Both the position numbers and the translations under genes were made by a program. Shown in pieces: positions 1 through 7,938 of a stretch of 16,555 nucleotides of DNA (position 1 is the first letter of the stretch; each line of letters starts with the position of its first letter). The stretch is from an uncultured bacterium. GTDB lineage: Bacteria > Fidelibacterota > Marinisomatia > Marinisomatales > UBA1611. Under the pieces are notes generated by a model that was not told the origin of the DNA, ran no database searches, and saw nothing but the letters and a program-made list of their open reading frames with translations. The stretch is taken from contig CALKMQ010000119.1 of NCBI GenBank assembly GCA_938092125.1, positions 1 to 16,555 of the forward strand, in the 5' to 3' direction.

Positions 1-1484
1 ATTTGATCTTGCACGCTTAAATCAAAACTCAAGGTTTGATTTCCCCAACTGCTTAAGCTACTGATCTCTTTTAATGAATCATCTATAACAATTAAACTTG
101 TTAATGATTCAATTGAGACAACTACCGGCCCTGAGGAATTAACGAGCCCCCTATTTTTAATATTTAATAAAAGTTCATTGTTAATGCCAGCCTGGAATTC
201 ATTCGAAAGAGAAAATTCATCTAAAATAAAATCACTTCCAGCAACAAAAGCAAAAACTTTATTAGGCTCAAACTGATCTATACATATTGATTCAACCTCA
301 TCAGCAGATGGCCAAAAACCTTGACTAGCTAATCCAACTTCTGGAGTGTAAGCTATTATATTATTAACTCCGTATGACCAATCAACAGCATCTCCATTTA
401 CAGTGTAGCCAACAGTTTCATAACCTGTTCCAAATATAAAATTATTATAATCAGACATTTCATTAGCCAAACCACGAAAAGTCAAAAGACTTAGACTATC
501 AGGATAAGACCCATCTCCAAAAGGATGGATATACATATTACCATAACTATGATAATGTAATACATTCACAAATTCTCTAGTATTAATAAAGTCTCGAACA
601 ACTTGAGTTTCTGGTTCCGAAAAACCACTTGCTCCTCTGTATGTTGCATAGCAAGGATCAGGACTAGAGCCTGTATCATTTATCCCCCATCCAAAACTAA
701 AATTTCTATTTAAGTCTACACCTCTTTGAGTGCCCTGCCCGCAGCCTGTATCCTTTCTGTTTTTTCTATGCATTCCCCCACCATTAGGCTCAATTTGCTC
801 ATTGTATATATAGCCATCAGGGTTAATTACAGGGATAAACCACATTTCTCTTTCATTAATTAAATAATTAGCTTCAAGGTTAGAGTTTGATTGATAATCT
901 TCACACAAATTTTGAACAAAATAAAATAAATTCATCATGCTTAATGGCTCTCTAGAATGAGTGAGACCAGTGTAAAGAATCTCAGGCTCCTCTTCATCAA
1001 TATTAGCATTATCTGACAATTTAAATGCCCATATATCATTCCCTTCAATTGATTGTCCTAAAACAACTTTATCAGAAATAATTTCGGGATATAAACTTTT
1101 TAACTCATCGAATCTTTGGTTTAATTCATCCCACGTATAGTTGCCTTGCATAGAACCTAGAGGAAAATTTCTACTCATTGCGGGAATACTTCTTTCTTTA
1201 TAAAATGCTGATAAATCATCAATTAAAATTTCAAATGAAATTCCAATCTTTGATAAAATCTTTTTTTCATAATTCGATGCTACAAAATCTATGTACACAT
1301 CAGACCTTGAAGTACTATGGTCTAGAGCGATACCAGCTTGTTGAATAGTACTAATAGTTTCTGAGCTTGGATACCATACTCTGACCGAAGAGAAAGTATT
1401 ATCTGATGCAAATAAACTTAGCTTGACAAAAAAAAGGACTAAACCTTTTTTAAAAAAGCGACCTAAGAATTTTCTTTTATCCAA
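1..1484 (-). CDS. Secreted M14-family zinc carboxypeptidase (C-terminus cut by window edge)
   Basis: Exported metallopeptidase that should remove C-terminal residues from peptides using one zinc ion. I translated the minus strand myself; the frame is open from 1484 to the left edge (494 codons visible, no stop). The M14 signature is complete and in one frame: zinc ligands H176 and E179 in THSRE, substrate-binding residues in LNRNF (R260), zinc ligand H312 in HYHSYG and catalytic E382 in YTPEVG. After about residue 400 comes a β-rich, Ig/CARDB-like segment that continues off the window. I chose a TTG start at 1484: no ATG lies nearby in frame, and this start gives a textbook signal peptide (DKRK, then a hydrophobic stretch rich in F, V and L, ending near LFASD). 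It overlaps the end of the citrate synthase gene by 22 bases, which suggests translational coupling. No clear Shine-Dalgarno precedes it. A sorting domain, if any, lies outside the window. The family call is firm; the exact start is less so. Confidence 0.9.
   Translation of the reverse strand, partial: MDKRKFLGRFFKKGLVLFFVKLSLFASDNTFSSVRVWYPSSETISTIQQAGIALDHSTSRSDVYIDFVASNYEKKILSKIGISFEILIDDLSAFYKERSIPAMSRNFPLGSMQGNYTWDELNQRFDELKSLYPEIISDKVVLGQSIEGNDIWAFKLSDNANIDEEEPEILYTGLTHSREPLSMMNLFYFVQNLCEDYQSNSNLEANYLINEREMWFIPVINPDGYIYNEQIEPNGGGMHRKNRKDTGCGQGTQRGVDLNRNFSFGWGINDTGSSPDPCYATYRGASGFSEPETQVVRDFINTREFVNVLHYHSYGNMYIHPFGDGSYPDSLSLLTFRGLANEMSDYNNFIFGTGYETVGYTVNGDAVDWSYGVNNIIAYTPEVGLASQGFWPSADEVESICIDQFEPNKVFAFVAGSDFILDEFSLSNEFQAGINNELLLNIKNRGLVNSSGPVVVSIESLTSLIVIDDSLKEISSLSSWGNQTLSFDLSVQDQ
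1428..1451 (-). terminator. Weak terminator-like hairpin just after citrate synthase
   Basis: On the minus strand six A and two G are followed by a six-base loop (TTTAGT), two C and eight T. This gives an 8-bp stem with only two G-C pairs running into a T tract, starting 12 bases after the citrate synthase stop. It lies inside the signal-peptide codons of the peptidase gene, so it may be only the by-product of AAA and TTT codons, or it may reduce read-through into the peptidase. Confidence 0.25.
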
Positions 1485-2734
1485 TCTGTCGTAACCGATT
1501 TTGGACGTGTAATAGGAATCCCAAGCGCTCTCTCCCAAACCATTTGCGCTATCATCCCCATACTCCTTGAGATACTGAATAATACCGTATAAAAATTGAA
1601 TTCCTTCAAACCATAATGATAAAGCAGCGACCCAGATGCTGCATCAACATTTGGCCAAGGATTCTTAGCTTTCCCTTGTTCCGTTAGTACCTTAGGAGCA
1701 ACATCAAATAAAGAATTTACAATATGAAAAACATCATCATTTTTAATATGCTCTCTGCCAAAATTAATAAATGCAGTAAACCTAGGGTCAGGGCAACGTA
1801 AAACTGCATGCCCATAACCAGGAATAACCTGACCTGATTCGAGCCTGTCCCAGCAAAAACTTCTCAGCTCTTCTTTTGTAGGAGCGCCGTCAAAATGCTT
1901 CTGAATATCAAGAACGAATTTTAAACACTCTTGATTTGCTAAGCCATGTAGAGGCCCAGCTAAACCATTCAACCCTGCAGAAACAGAATAAAAAGGATCT
2001 GATAGCGCTGAGGCGACAGTGTGTGAAGCAAATGCACTCACGTTTCCGCCTTCATGGTCACAATGCAACATAAAATATAATTGCATTAATTTGTGGAAAT
2101 CTTTTCCTTGATCAGACATACCCATCATATGCACAAAGTTACCAGACCAATCTAAATCTTTGTTAGATTCAATTCTGTCACCTTTATTAAATCGCATCCT
2201 ATAAATACCAGCTCCTAATTCAGGAAGTTTTGCTATCAATTGGATTCCATCTTCAAGGATATAATCCCAAAACTCATTTTTATGCATGCCTTCATCATAC
2301 TTTTTTTGAAATATGCTTTCGTTTTGCATCGCCAATATGCCAAGGTTAAACATTGTCATTGGATGAGTGTCTTTAGGTAGTTTTTCAAGAACAGACCATA
2401 CGTAGTTTGGAACTTTAGAATGCATTGAATACTGTCCTTGCAAATCTGAAAGCTCTTCTGTATTTGGAAGGCGCCCAGTTAATAGCAAATAAAACACTTC
2501 TTCTGGAAGAATATTGACAATATCGAGGAGTGGATATCCACGAATAATTAACCCTTTATCTGCAGAAACAGATGATGTATCACAAACAAAAGCTTTTATT
2601 CCTCTTAGCCCCGAATATGCTTGAGAAACAGAAACTGTGCTTATTTGACTTTCGCCCTTATTTTTAATGAGGGTTTTAATATTTTGCTGAGCTTCCGGTA
2701 TCAGTTTTTCAAGTTCTTTTTTTAATAAATTCAT
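1463..2734 (-). CDS. gltA: Citrate synthase, eukaryotic (mitochondrial-like) type
   Basis: Condenses oxaloacetate with acetyl-CoA to citrate, the entry step of the TCA cycle, in the cytoplasm. The 423 residues follow the mitochondrial type I enzyme more closely than the usual bacterial GltA. Key residues sit at a constant offset of 11 from pig citrate synthase numbering as I recall it: H227 (HEGGNVSAF), catalytic H263 (GPLHGLANQ), H309 (GYGHAVLR), R318, catalytic D364 (PNVDAASG), R390 and R410. The only visible active-site-loop difference is Ala after D364, where animal enzymes have His. This eukaryote-like family is known in bacteria, for example Geobacteraceae. The start is ATG with AGGA at 2745-2748, 10 bases upstream. 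The gene follows DUF1015 by 19 bases, and its last 22 bases overlap the proposed peptidase start. The symbol is by function; this is not an orthologue of E. coli type II GltA. Confidence 0.96.
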   Translation of the reverse strand: MNLLKKELEKLIPEAQQNIKTLIKNKGESQISTVSVSQAYSGLRGIKAFVCDTSSVSADKGLIIRGYPLLDIVNILPEEVFYLLLTGRLPNTEELSDLQGQYSMHSKVPNYVWSVLEKLPKDTHPMTMFNLGILAMQNESIFQKKYDEGMHKNEFWDYILEDGIQLIAKLPELGAGIYRMRFNKGDRIESNKDLDWSGNFVHMMGMSDQGKDFHKLMQLYFMLHCDHEGGNVSAFASHTVASALSDPFYSVSAGLNGLAGPLHGLANQECLKFVLDIQKHFDGAPTKEELRSFCWDRLESGQVIPGYGHAVLRCPDPRFTAFINFGREHIKNDDVFHIVNSLFDVAPKVLTEQGKAKNPWPNVDAASGSLLYHYGLKEFNFYTVLFSISRSMGMIAQMVWERALGIPITRPKSVTTDWIKENS

Positions 2735-2753
2735 ATTTATATGTTCCTATATT

Positions 2754-4004
2754 TTAAAAATTCCTAGTCACTATACCAGAATATACTTTTGGGAAAAAAA
2801 ATGTAGACTTTTGAGGCATCACTTCGCCGCTTTCTGCAATCGTAAAAACATCATCAAGTGAAGGAGGATTAACGAAGCAAACTACATCATATTCTTCTTT
2901 AGCTAACATCTCTAGTGGAGAATTGTTCCCTCTTAAATAAGCCAAGTTTTCTAAATCTTCTTGATTATTTGTATCGATTCCAAAGGTGTCTTTCAATAAA
3001 AATTTATGCAAAATATTTGTATCCAATTCGTCTAAAGCCTTTATTTTGTCTTCCTTATCATTCTTGAGTAATTCCCAGGCATTAAACTCTAACAAAAGAC
3101 CTATGTTTGAAGACTTGTGGAATAAACCTAAAAATCCTTTATCTGTTTTAAATTTTTCCATATTTATTAATAATTTTTCAACACCATCATATTCTTTATA
3201 TTTAAAATTTTTACTTACTCTTTTTCTAATTTCCTTAATATTAATATCGGATTTTTTTACAATTCGATGAGTAGGTAAAATTTGCATTCCCGGGTTTTCA
3301 CTATTAACCAATGTTACCATGACCTTATCTGATTGGGCGCCTTCATGATTTTTTGAATATTTTAAAGCCGTTTTATAACGATGATGACCATCAGCAATAA
3401 CTAATTTTTTATCTTCTAGACTTACCACAAATTCATTTATTGAATCTGTATCTGTAATGGGCCATAACTTATAATAGACGCCATCAAGATTAGCTTCCAT
3501 TGATGGGTCATTTTTCAAATTCCGATGTAGTTCCTCTAAAATCATTTTTTGATCTTTATAACTCATGAATATTTGACCCGAATTTGCATAAGTTGAACTC
3601 ATTAATTTATAACGGTCATCTAAATGCTTATCGATTGTTTGTTCATGGGCAAGGACATCATCCCCAAGCTCAGATAACGTTAAAGCGCATATACAACTAA
3701 TTCTTTCAACTCTAGCATCATCCACTAAAAAAGATTGAGATAAAATATAAATTGCAGGCTTATGTTCTTCGACTAATATGCCACTTCCAATCCACATATT
3801 TAATGTGTTCGCAGCAGAAACGTATTTTCCCTCACCTTTTGTATTGTTTAAATTAATACGGATGTAGTTGTAAGGAGATTTATTATAATACTCTTCTTGC
3901 TCTTCGCGAGTAATTACATCATATGGGGGGACAATCACATCTTCAAAAAGATCAATATTGTCTTCATTGTATCGCCAGCCTTTGAATGGGGAAATTTTTG
4001 CCAT
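2754..4004 (-). CDS. DUF1015 family protein
   Basis: Cytoplasmic protein of the DUF1015 family; 416 residues is a normal length. Family signatures are present in order: VPPYDVI (25-31), HEQTI (120-124), IADGHHRYKTAL (203-214), ILPTHR (242-247) and a C-terminal block MPQKSTFFFPK (396-406). The DGHHR box resembles the nucleotide-binding box of ParB/SerK-type serine kinases. Together with the reported habit of DUF1015 genes to sit near serine-biosynthesis genes in other bacteria, this suggests a small-molecule kinase or phosphotransfer role, but that is inference. There are no signal peptide or membrane segments. The ATG start follows the nucleotidyltransferase gene by 21 bases and precedes citrate synthase by 19 bases, so it is almost certainly co-transcribed with both. 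No serine-pathway gene is visible here. Confidence 0.88.
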   Translation of the reverse strand: MAKISPFKGWRYNEDNIDLFEDVIVPPYDVITREEQEEYYNKSPYNYIRINLNNTKGEGKYVSAANTLNMWIGSGILVEEHKPAIYILSQSFLVDDARVERISCICALTLSELGDDVLAHEQTIDKHLDDRYKLMSSTYANSGQIFMSYKDQKMILEELHRNLKNDPSMEANLDGVYYKLWPITDTDSINEFVVSLEDKKLVIADGHHRYKTALKYSKNHEGAQSDKVMVTLVNSENPGMQILPTHRIVKKSDINIKEIRKRVSKNFKYKEYDGVEKLLINMEKFKTDKGFLGLFHKSSNIGLLLEFNAWELLKNDKEDKIKALDELDTNILHKFLLKDTFGIDTNNQEDLENLAYLRGNNSPLEMLAKEEYDVVCFVNPPSLDDVFTIAESGEVMPQKSTFFFPKVYSGIVTRNF

Positions 4005-4025
4005 TATTATGTTCTAATTTTTAGT

Positions 4026-4736
4026 TTAAAATAATTTACGAGCTTCATTTAAGTCCTCTATAAAATCAATTTCAAGGCATGGCAGGTCAGATACATCACT
4101 ATAAAAAACATCCGTTTTACTTAAAAGAGATTCAATACCTGCCTCAAAATAATCAGACTTTGCTCCAGCATTTATTAATTTTGACAAGGACTCTGAAAAC
4201 AAATGATTAAACTCTAAAGAGAATTTAGCTACACCAAGAAATTCCCCTAGACATTGTTCTTCAATTAGTTCTTTTCCTATGGCCTTTATTTTAAAGTTGC
4301 TCCCTTCAATTACTTTGACTTCTTCTCTTCCGCATTTTTTAATGTCTACGGCAAGGACTGTTTCATGTAGAGAGTCATTAATTCTCGTTATGAGCTCAGG
4401 TGGGTATATTACATCTGCGTTCATCAAAATATGATCATCAGTAACAAGTTTTTTACGACCTAGGTAGACTGAGTAAGCTGTGTTTGTTTCAAAGTAATGA
4501 TTGTTCACAATAAAATCAAAATTCAGTTTTGGAAATTGCTTTGTTACGTGGTTGACTAACATTTCACGATGATAGCCAATAATCATTGTTACATCTTGAA
4601 TTCCAATATTTTCAAGAGCCTCTAATTGATAATTAATAATTGGCTTCCCGCCAACATCTAAAAGACATTTTGGAGTATTATACGTTTCAGGATAAAGTCT
4701 CCTAGACACACCTGCTGCTAAAATAAATGCTTTCAT
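4026..4736 (-). CDS. Nucleotidyltransferase, phosphocholine/sugar-phosphate cytidylyltransferase-like
   Basis: Expected to couple an NTP (probably CTP) to a phosphorylated alcohol, choline or sugar, giving the activated donor for a cell-surface glycan. The 236 residues have the nucleotidyltransferase fold signatures: LAAGVSRRL (6-14) with K23 in TPKCLL for triphosphate binding, GYHREM (54-59), NTAYSVYLG (85-93), metal ligand D108 in MNADVIY, and a second metal-side acidic residue D224 in LEIDFIEDL (221-229). The NxxYS block and the C-terminal EIDxxEDL block are those of LicC-like and inositol-phosphate cytidylyltransferases, as opposed to RmlA/GlmU. The substrate cannot be read from sequence. 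It lies downstream of two CDP-glycerol phosphotransferase-like genes and a heptosyltransferase-like gene, which makes a CDP-linked product the most economical reading. A strong GAGGTGAT directly precedes the ATG. Confidence 0.85.
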   Translation of the reverse strand: MKAFILAAGVSRRLYPETYNTPKCLLDVGGKPIINYQLEALENIGIQDVTMIIGYHREMLVNHVTKQFPKLNFDFIVNNHYFETNTAYSVYLGRKKLVTDDHILMNADVIYPPELITRINDSLHETVLAVDIKKCGREEVKVIEGSNFKIKAIGKELIEEQCLGEFLGVAKFSLEFNHLFSESLSKLINAGAKSDYFEAGIESLLSKTDVFYSDVSDLPCLEIDFIEDLNEARKLF

Positions 4737-4744
4737 ATCACCTC
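4737..4744 (-). promoter_or_regulatory. Extended Shine-Dalgarno for the nucleotidyltransferase
   Basis: GAGGTGAT on the minus strand abuts the ATG at 4736. All eight bases are complementary to the conserved 3' end of 16S rRNA. It is the clearest ribosome binding site in the window; most neighbouring starts show no or weak SD sites. The spacing from GAGG to ATG is only four bases, shorter than typical. Confidence 0.6.
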
Positions 4745-4756
4745 AAATTATAAATC

Positions 4757-5716
4757 CTATATCAACGAACTGATGCTAGAATTTACATCATCCTTATTGA
4801 TTGATTTAAGACAACAAATATTTTTTTTACATGGATTGCATCGATTACTTTGATCTATGACTACACAATTCTTACCAAGAGGCTTGGTAACAAGAGCTCT
4901 ATTCGCACCAAAAAAAGATATCGTAGGTACTTTTATTATTGATGAAATATGTCCCAAACCACTATCAGTAGCTAAAGCATATTTACATAGATAAATCATA
5001 GCCATACTTTGTCTTAAGCTGTACTTGCCACAAAGTGACACCATAGAAAGATTTTTATTTTCATTAATAATGACATTAGCTCTTTGTGTATCATTTTTTG
5101 CCCCAAATATTAAAAAATTTTCTTTTGAACCATTTAACCATTCAGAAATTTTTTCATTTGGAAACGTCCTTATTTCAGAAACACTAAATGGAAAAAGACC
5201 AACGGGATTCTTAATTCCAAGTTCTTCTATTTCATGTTTTGCCCATTCAATTTCTTCTTTTTTAAAGTAAATTAATTTGTGATTAATTGATGTATCATTT
5301 TTTTTAATTAATTTTAAATATTTTTTATATCGATGAGTTTTTTTTAAAGGTAATGTAACTTTTACAGTCAAAAAAAACCCGCGTCCTTGAGCATTATATC
5401 CAATCCGCTTTTTTGATTTTGACAGCCAAATGACAAAAGAGCTTCTAAATGAATCCGTGAGCGTATAAAATATTTGAATGTTTTCTTTACGCAACAAAAA
5501 ACCTAAACGTAATGTATTAGTTATTCCACGAGATTCAGTTGTCGCAATACTAATAATTTTATTTATGTTTGGATTATTTTGATAAACCGATTTCACCCAT
5601 TCTTTACAAATAATAATCAATTCAGAATTTGGATATTTTTGTTTCACATGTTGAATAAAAGGAAGAGATAAGGCAGCATCTCCAACCCAATTCGGACTAT
5701 AAATTGCAATTTTCAT
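4757..5716 (-). CDS. Glycosyltransferase family 9, heptosyltransferase-like
   Basis: Predicted to transfer a heptose or similar sugar from an ADP-sugar to the inner core of LPS or another lipid-linked acceptor, at the cytoplasmic face of the inner membrane. The 319 residues carry the WaaF/WaaC signatures: PNWVGD (8-13) with the candidate catalytic base D13 at the same position as in E. coli WaaC, LFPFSVSEIR (174-183) entering the second Rossmann domain, ATDSGLGH (249-256) for nucleotide-sugar binding, and a C-terminal Cys cluster (C293, C296, C301, C302) as found in the heptosyltransferase II subgroup. The length is slightly below the usual 340-350. The ATG directly abuts the TAA of the preceding gene with no spacer, pointing to coupled translation. 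The sugar and acceptor are unknown; the GT9 family is firm. Confidence 0.88.
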   Translation of the reverse strand: MKIAIYSPNWVGDAALSLPFIQHVKQKYPNSELIIICKEWVKSVYQNNPNINKIISIATTESRGITNTLRLGFLLRKENIQIFYTLTDSFRSSFVIWLSKSKKRIGYNAQGRGFFLTVKVTLPLKKTHRYKKYLKLIKKNDTSINHKLIYFKKEEIEWAKHEIEELGIKNPVGLFPFSVSEIRTFPNEKISEWLNGSKENFLIFGAKNDTQRANVIINENKNLSMVSLCGKYSLRQSMAMIYLCKYALATDSGLGHISSIIKVPTISFFGANRALVTKPLGKNCVVIDQSNRCNPCKKNICCLKSINKDDVNSSISSLI

Positions 5717-6802
5717 TTAAGCCAAAGATTTTTCTATTTCTTCGATTAGCATTATTGATGACTTTCCATTATTATTAAGAAGGTAATAATCATGAGCCTC
5801 TTTTCTTAAATTCGACATCTCTTCAGGATGATCTGAAGCAAAAGCAATACATCTATGAAGTTCTGAAGGAGATTCTACTTTATAGACAAAATCCAACTCC
5901 TGCATTCTGTCAAGATCTAACTTTCTTTTAAATCTTTTATTAAAAATTCTATGCCTGAGCCGGAGTTTTAAACATTCAACCTGAATTATTGGTCTATTTA
6001 AAGGCAGAAACTCGAATATTGTTGAGGAAATATCACTTATTAAAATATCTGAAATTTTATAATAAGGGATAATGTTAAAGACATTGCTTGGTAGCAAGTG
6101 TATATTTTCATTTTTTAGTGCTATTTTAGTTGCAATACTACTTTGATAAGAATAACGGCTCTGGAACCATGAAAAATTATGAAGTTTAATCAATATATTA
6201 TATTCAGAAGATATAAACTCTAATTCTTGATATATACTTTCGAATGATGTAGGATAGAATGTTGGAGCATAAAGAACAATGGGTAAATCATTATTTATAC
6301 CAAGCTTACTTTTTAAATCCTGGTCTTCTTTTTCGCTCAATAAATAAAGCGGGTCTAATTTAGTAAAGCCCGTAAGAGCAAGATTTGTTTGTCCTTGCTC
6401 AATTAATTTATTTAGTCTGGATTGTGACTCAACAGCTCTAATATTAATTCTATCATCAATATCTTTATAGTAAGATTGTTTAAGGCCAATACCGTGGTAG
6501 ACCATAACAGCGACTGTTGATTTTGAAACTATCTTAATTAATTGACCTACGTTACCAACAATAATAACGTCAAATTTAGTTGAAATAATTTTCTCAATTC
6601 TCAATTCTTCATCCGCACTAGAAATAACATTTAACTTCAACAACTCACATGCGGATTGGAATAAAACCTTTTCCCTATTATTAATATACTGGGGCATAGA
6701 TATATAGATATCATAATTACCTCTCTTTTTTAATTCATTAATAATTGGTTCAAAGTTTGGTAGATAATAAAGGTGATGAGTTTCGAAGAGTATTTTTATC
6801 AT
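5717..6802 (-). CDS. CDP-glycerol glycerophosphotransferase (TagF)-like enzyme, copy A
   Basis: Likely GT-B transferase moving a polyol phosphate or sugar to a lipid-linked glycan at the cytoplasmic membrane face. The 361 residues show the Glyphos_transf landmarks: YHGIGLK (102-108) with H103 matching the HGxPxK box of TagF, YAPTFYPTS (178-186), KLH (206-208) with H208 matching the second catalytic-region His, and ISDISSTIFE (255-264), equivalent to TagF SDySS. A basic block HRIFNKR (284-290) is shared with copy B. No signal peptide or transmembrane helix is visible, so it should be cytoplasmic or peripheral. It lacks the N-terminal membrane-targeting domain of full TagF and is short. It follows copy B by 5 bases and abuts the GT9 gene. 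Donor and acceptor are inferred only from family and neighbours. Confidence 0.82.
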   Translation of the reverse strand: MIKILFETHHLYYLPNFEPIINELKKRGNYDIYISMPQYINNREKVLFQSACELLKLNVISSADEELRIEKIISTKFDVIIVGNVGQLIKIVSKSTVAVMVYHGIGLKQSYYKDIDDRINIRAVESQSRLNKLIEQGQTNLALTGFTKLDPLYLLSEKEDQDLKSKLGINNDLPIVLYAPTFYPTSFESIYQELEFISSEYNILIKLHNFSWFQSRYSYQSSIATKIALKNENIHLLPSNVFNIIPYYKISDILISDISSTIFEFLPLNRPIIQVECLKLRLRHRIFNKRFKRKLDLDRMQELDFVYKVESPSELHRCIAFASDHPEEMSNLRKEAHDYYLLNNNGKSSIMLIEEIEKSLA

Positions 6803-6807
6803 AAATG

Positions 6808-7932
6808 TTAATTTTTTAACCTGTTTAATATTTCATCTCTTGCCCTATTTGAGGCTTGGCCGTCGAGCTTATAAAGCATCTTTTCCTGATATTCTCGCAT
6901 TGAAACAATATTCTTATATTTATACTTTATGGCCTTATCTAAGACTAATGGTAATTGCTTGATATTATCAGCCGAGAAGCAAAAGTTTTCGACTTCATCA
7001 TTCATTTCTTTATTTAATCTTCTCTTATATAATCTTTTTTGAAAAATTCTATGTGATAATTTTAAATGATAAAACCTATTTACTACTACTGGTTTAGATA
7101 ATGCAATCATCTCATATATGGTACTACTCGCGTCAGTTAATAAAAGATCTGAAATTGAATAATAGGGTATAATATTATGCTCATCAGGGCTTAACAAACT
7201 TACATGATCAAATTTTTCTGATAAATTATAAATTAATTTTCTTTGCCCTTTCAGATTTGCCCCTCCAAAACTATCAAGATAATATGTCCACATATGTGGT
7301 TTAATAATCAAATTGTATTTTTTAGTAAAGTCGCCGAGTTTCATTCCTAATTTTTCTAATGAGCTAGGGTAAAAAGTAGGGGCATATAGAATCGTTTGTT
7401 TTGATTTATTTAAACCAAGCAATTTTTTTTTATCTTCAAAATAAGAAGATTCATTATTAAACAATGGGTCAAGTTTTATATATCCTGTTAATGAAAGATC
7501 TGTGCTAACCCCATTCTCCCTGAGTTGATTAATTCGGTATTCGCCTTCAACGAACCTAAGGTCTAGTCTCGGGTGATTGTCATTCCAATAAGAAGGTTTT
7601 ACACCTATTCCATGATAAATCATTGCTACAAGAGTATTATCATTAACATAACTATCAATGTCATATCTTGACCATCCACAAATAAAAACATCGAGTCCTA
7701 TATTTTTTATTTTCTCACACCGAATATTTTCATCTTTATGAAAAACAAACTGACCTTTCCTTTTTAATAAAATAGAAGAGCATAGTTCAATTTCTTCTTT
7801 TCTGTTTTCACTAGAAGTAGAATAATAGACATTGAACCTATCATCTTTTTCTAATAAAGTCATTAAAGGTTCAAATTGCGCAAGATGATATAAATGATAA
7901 GCATCAAACAAAATGGAAATTTGAGTTTTCAT
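6808..7932 (-). CDS. CDP-glycerol glycerophosphotransferase (TagF)-like enzyme, copy B
   Basis: Paralogue of the adjacent downstream gene, 374 residues, with the same ordered landmarks: FDAYHLYHL (9-17), YHGIGVK (106-112) with H107, LTGYIKLDPL (148-157), YAPTFYPSS (183-191), KPH (211-213) with H213, LTDASSTIYEM (265-275) and HRIFQKR (294-300). Outside these blocks the two copies have diverged strongly, so this is an old duplication, or two enzymes with different acceptors, as when one primes and one extends a polymer. In copy B the core is TDASS where copy A has SDISS. It is cytoplasmic or peripheral, with no membrane segments. It sits 6 bases after the ABC exporter gene and 5 bases before copy A. 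It could also be a polysaccharide glycosyltransferase of the same fold. Confidence 0.82.
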   Translation of the reverse strand: MKTQISILFDAYHLYHLAQFEPLMTLLEKDDRFNVYYSTSSENRKEEIELCSSILLKRKGQFVFHKDENIRCEKIKNIGLDVFICGWSRYDIDSYVNDNTLVAMIYHGIGVKPSYWNDNHPRLDLRFVEGEYRINQLRENGVSTDLSLTGYIKLDPLFNNESSYFEDKKKLLGLNKSKQTILYAPTFYPSSLEKLGMKLGDFTKKYNLIIKPHMWTYYLDSFGGANLKGQRKLIYNLSEKFDHVSLLSPDEHNIIPYYSISDLLLTDASSTIYEMIALSKPVVVNRFYHLKLSHRIFQKRLYKRRLNKEMNDEVENFCFSADNIKQLPLVLDKAIKYKYKNIVSMREYQEKMLYKLDGQASNRARDEILNRLKN

Positions 7933-7938
7933 TAAATA

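Noticed and set aside
2986..3270. Plus-strand open frame of 94 codons
   Set aside because: It lies fully antisense to the DUF1015 gene, has low-complexity Ser/Phe/Leu composition typical of the reverse of A+T-rich coding DNA, and no RBS. The minus-strand gene has full family motifs.
5717..7932. True wall teichoic acid synthesis (Gram-positive)
   Set aside because: The outer-membrane receptor, the heptosyltransferase-like enzyme and the MsbA-type exporter point to a Gram-negative envelope, and the TagF-like proteins lack the N-terminal membrane-targeting part. The term is used only as an analogy.
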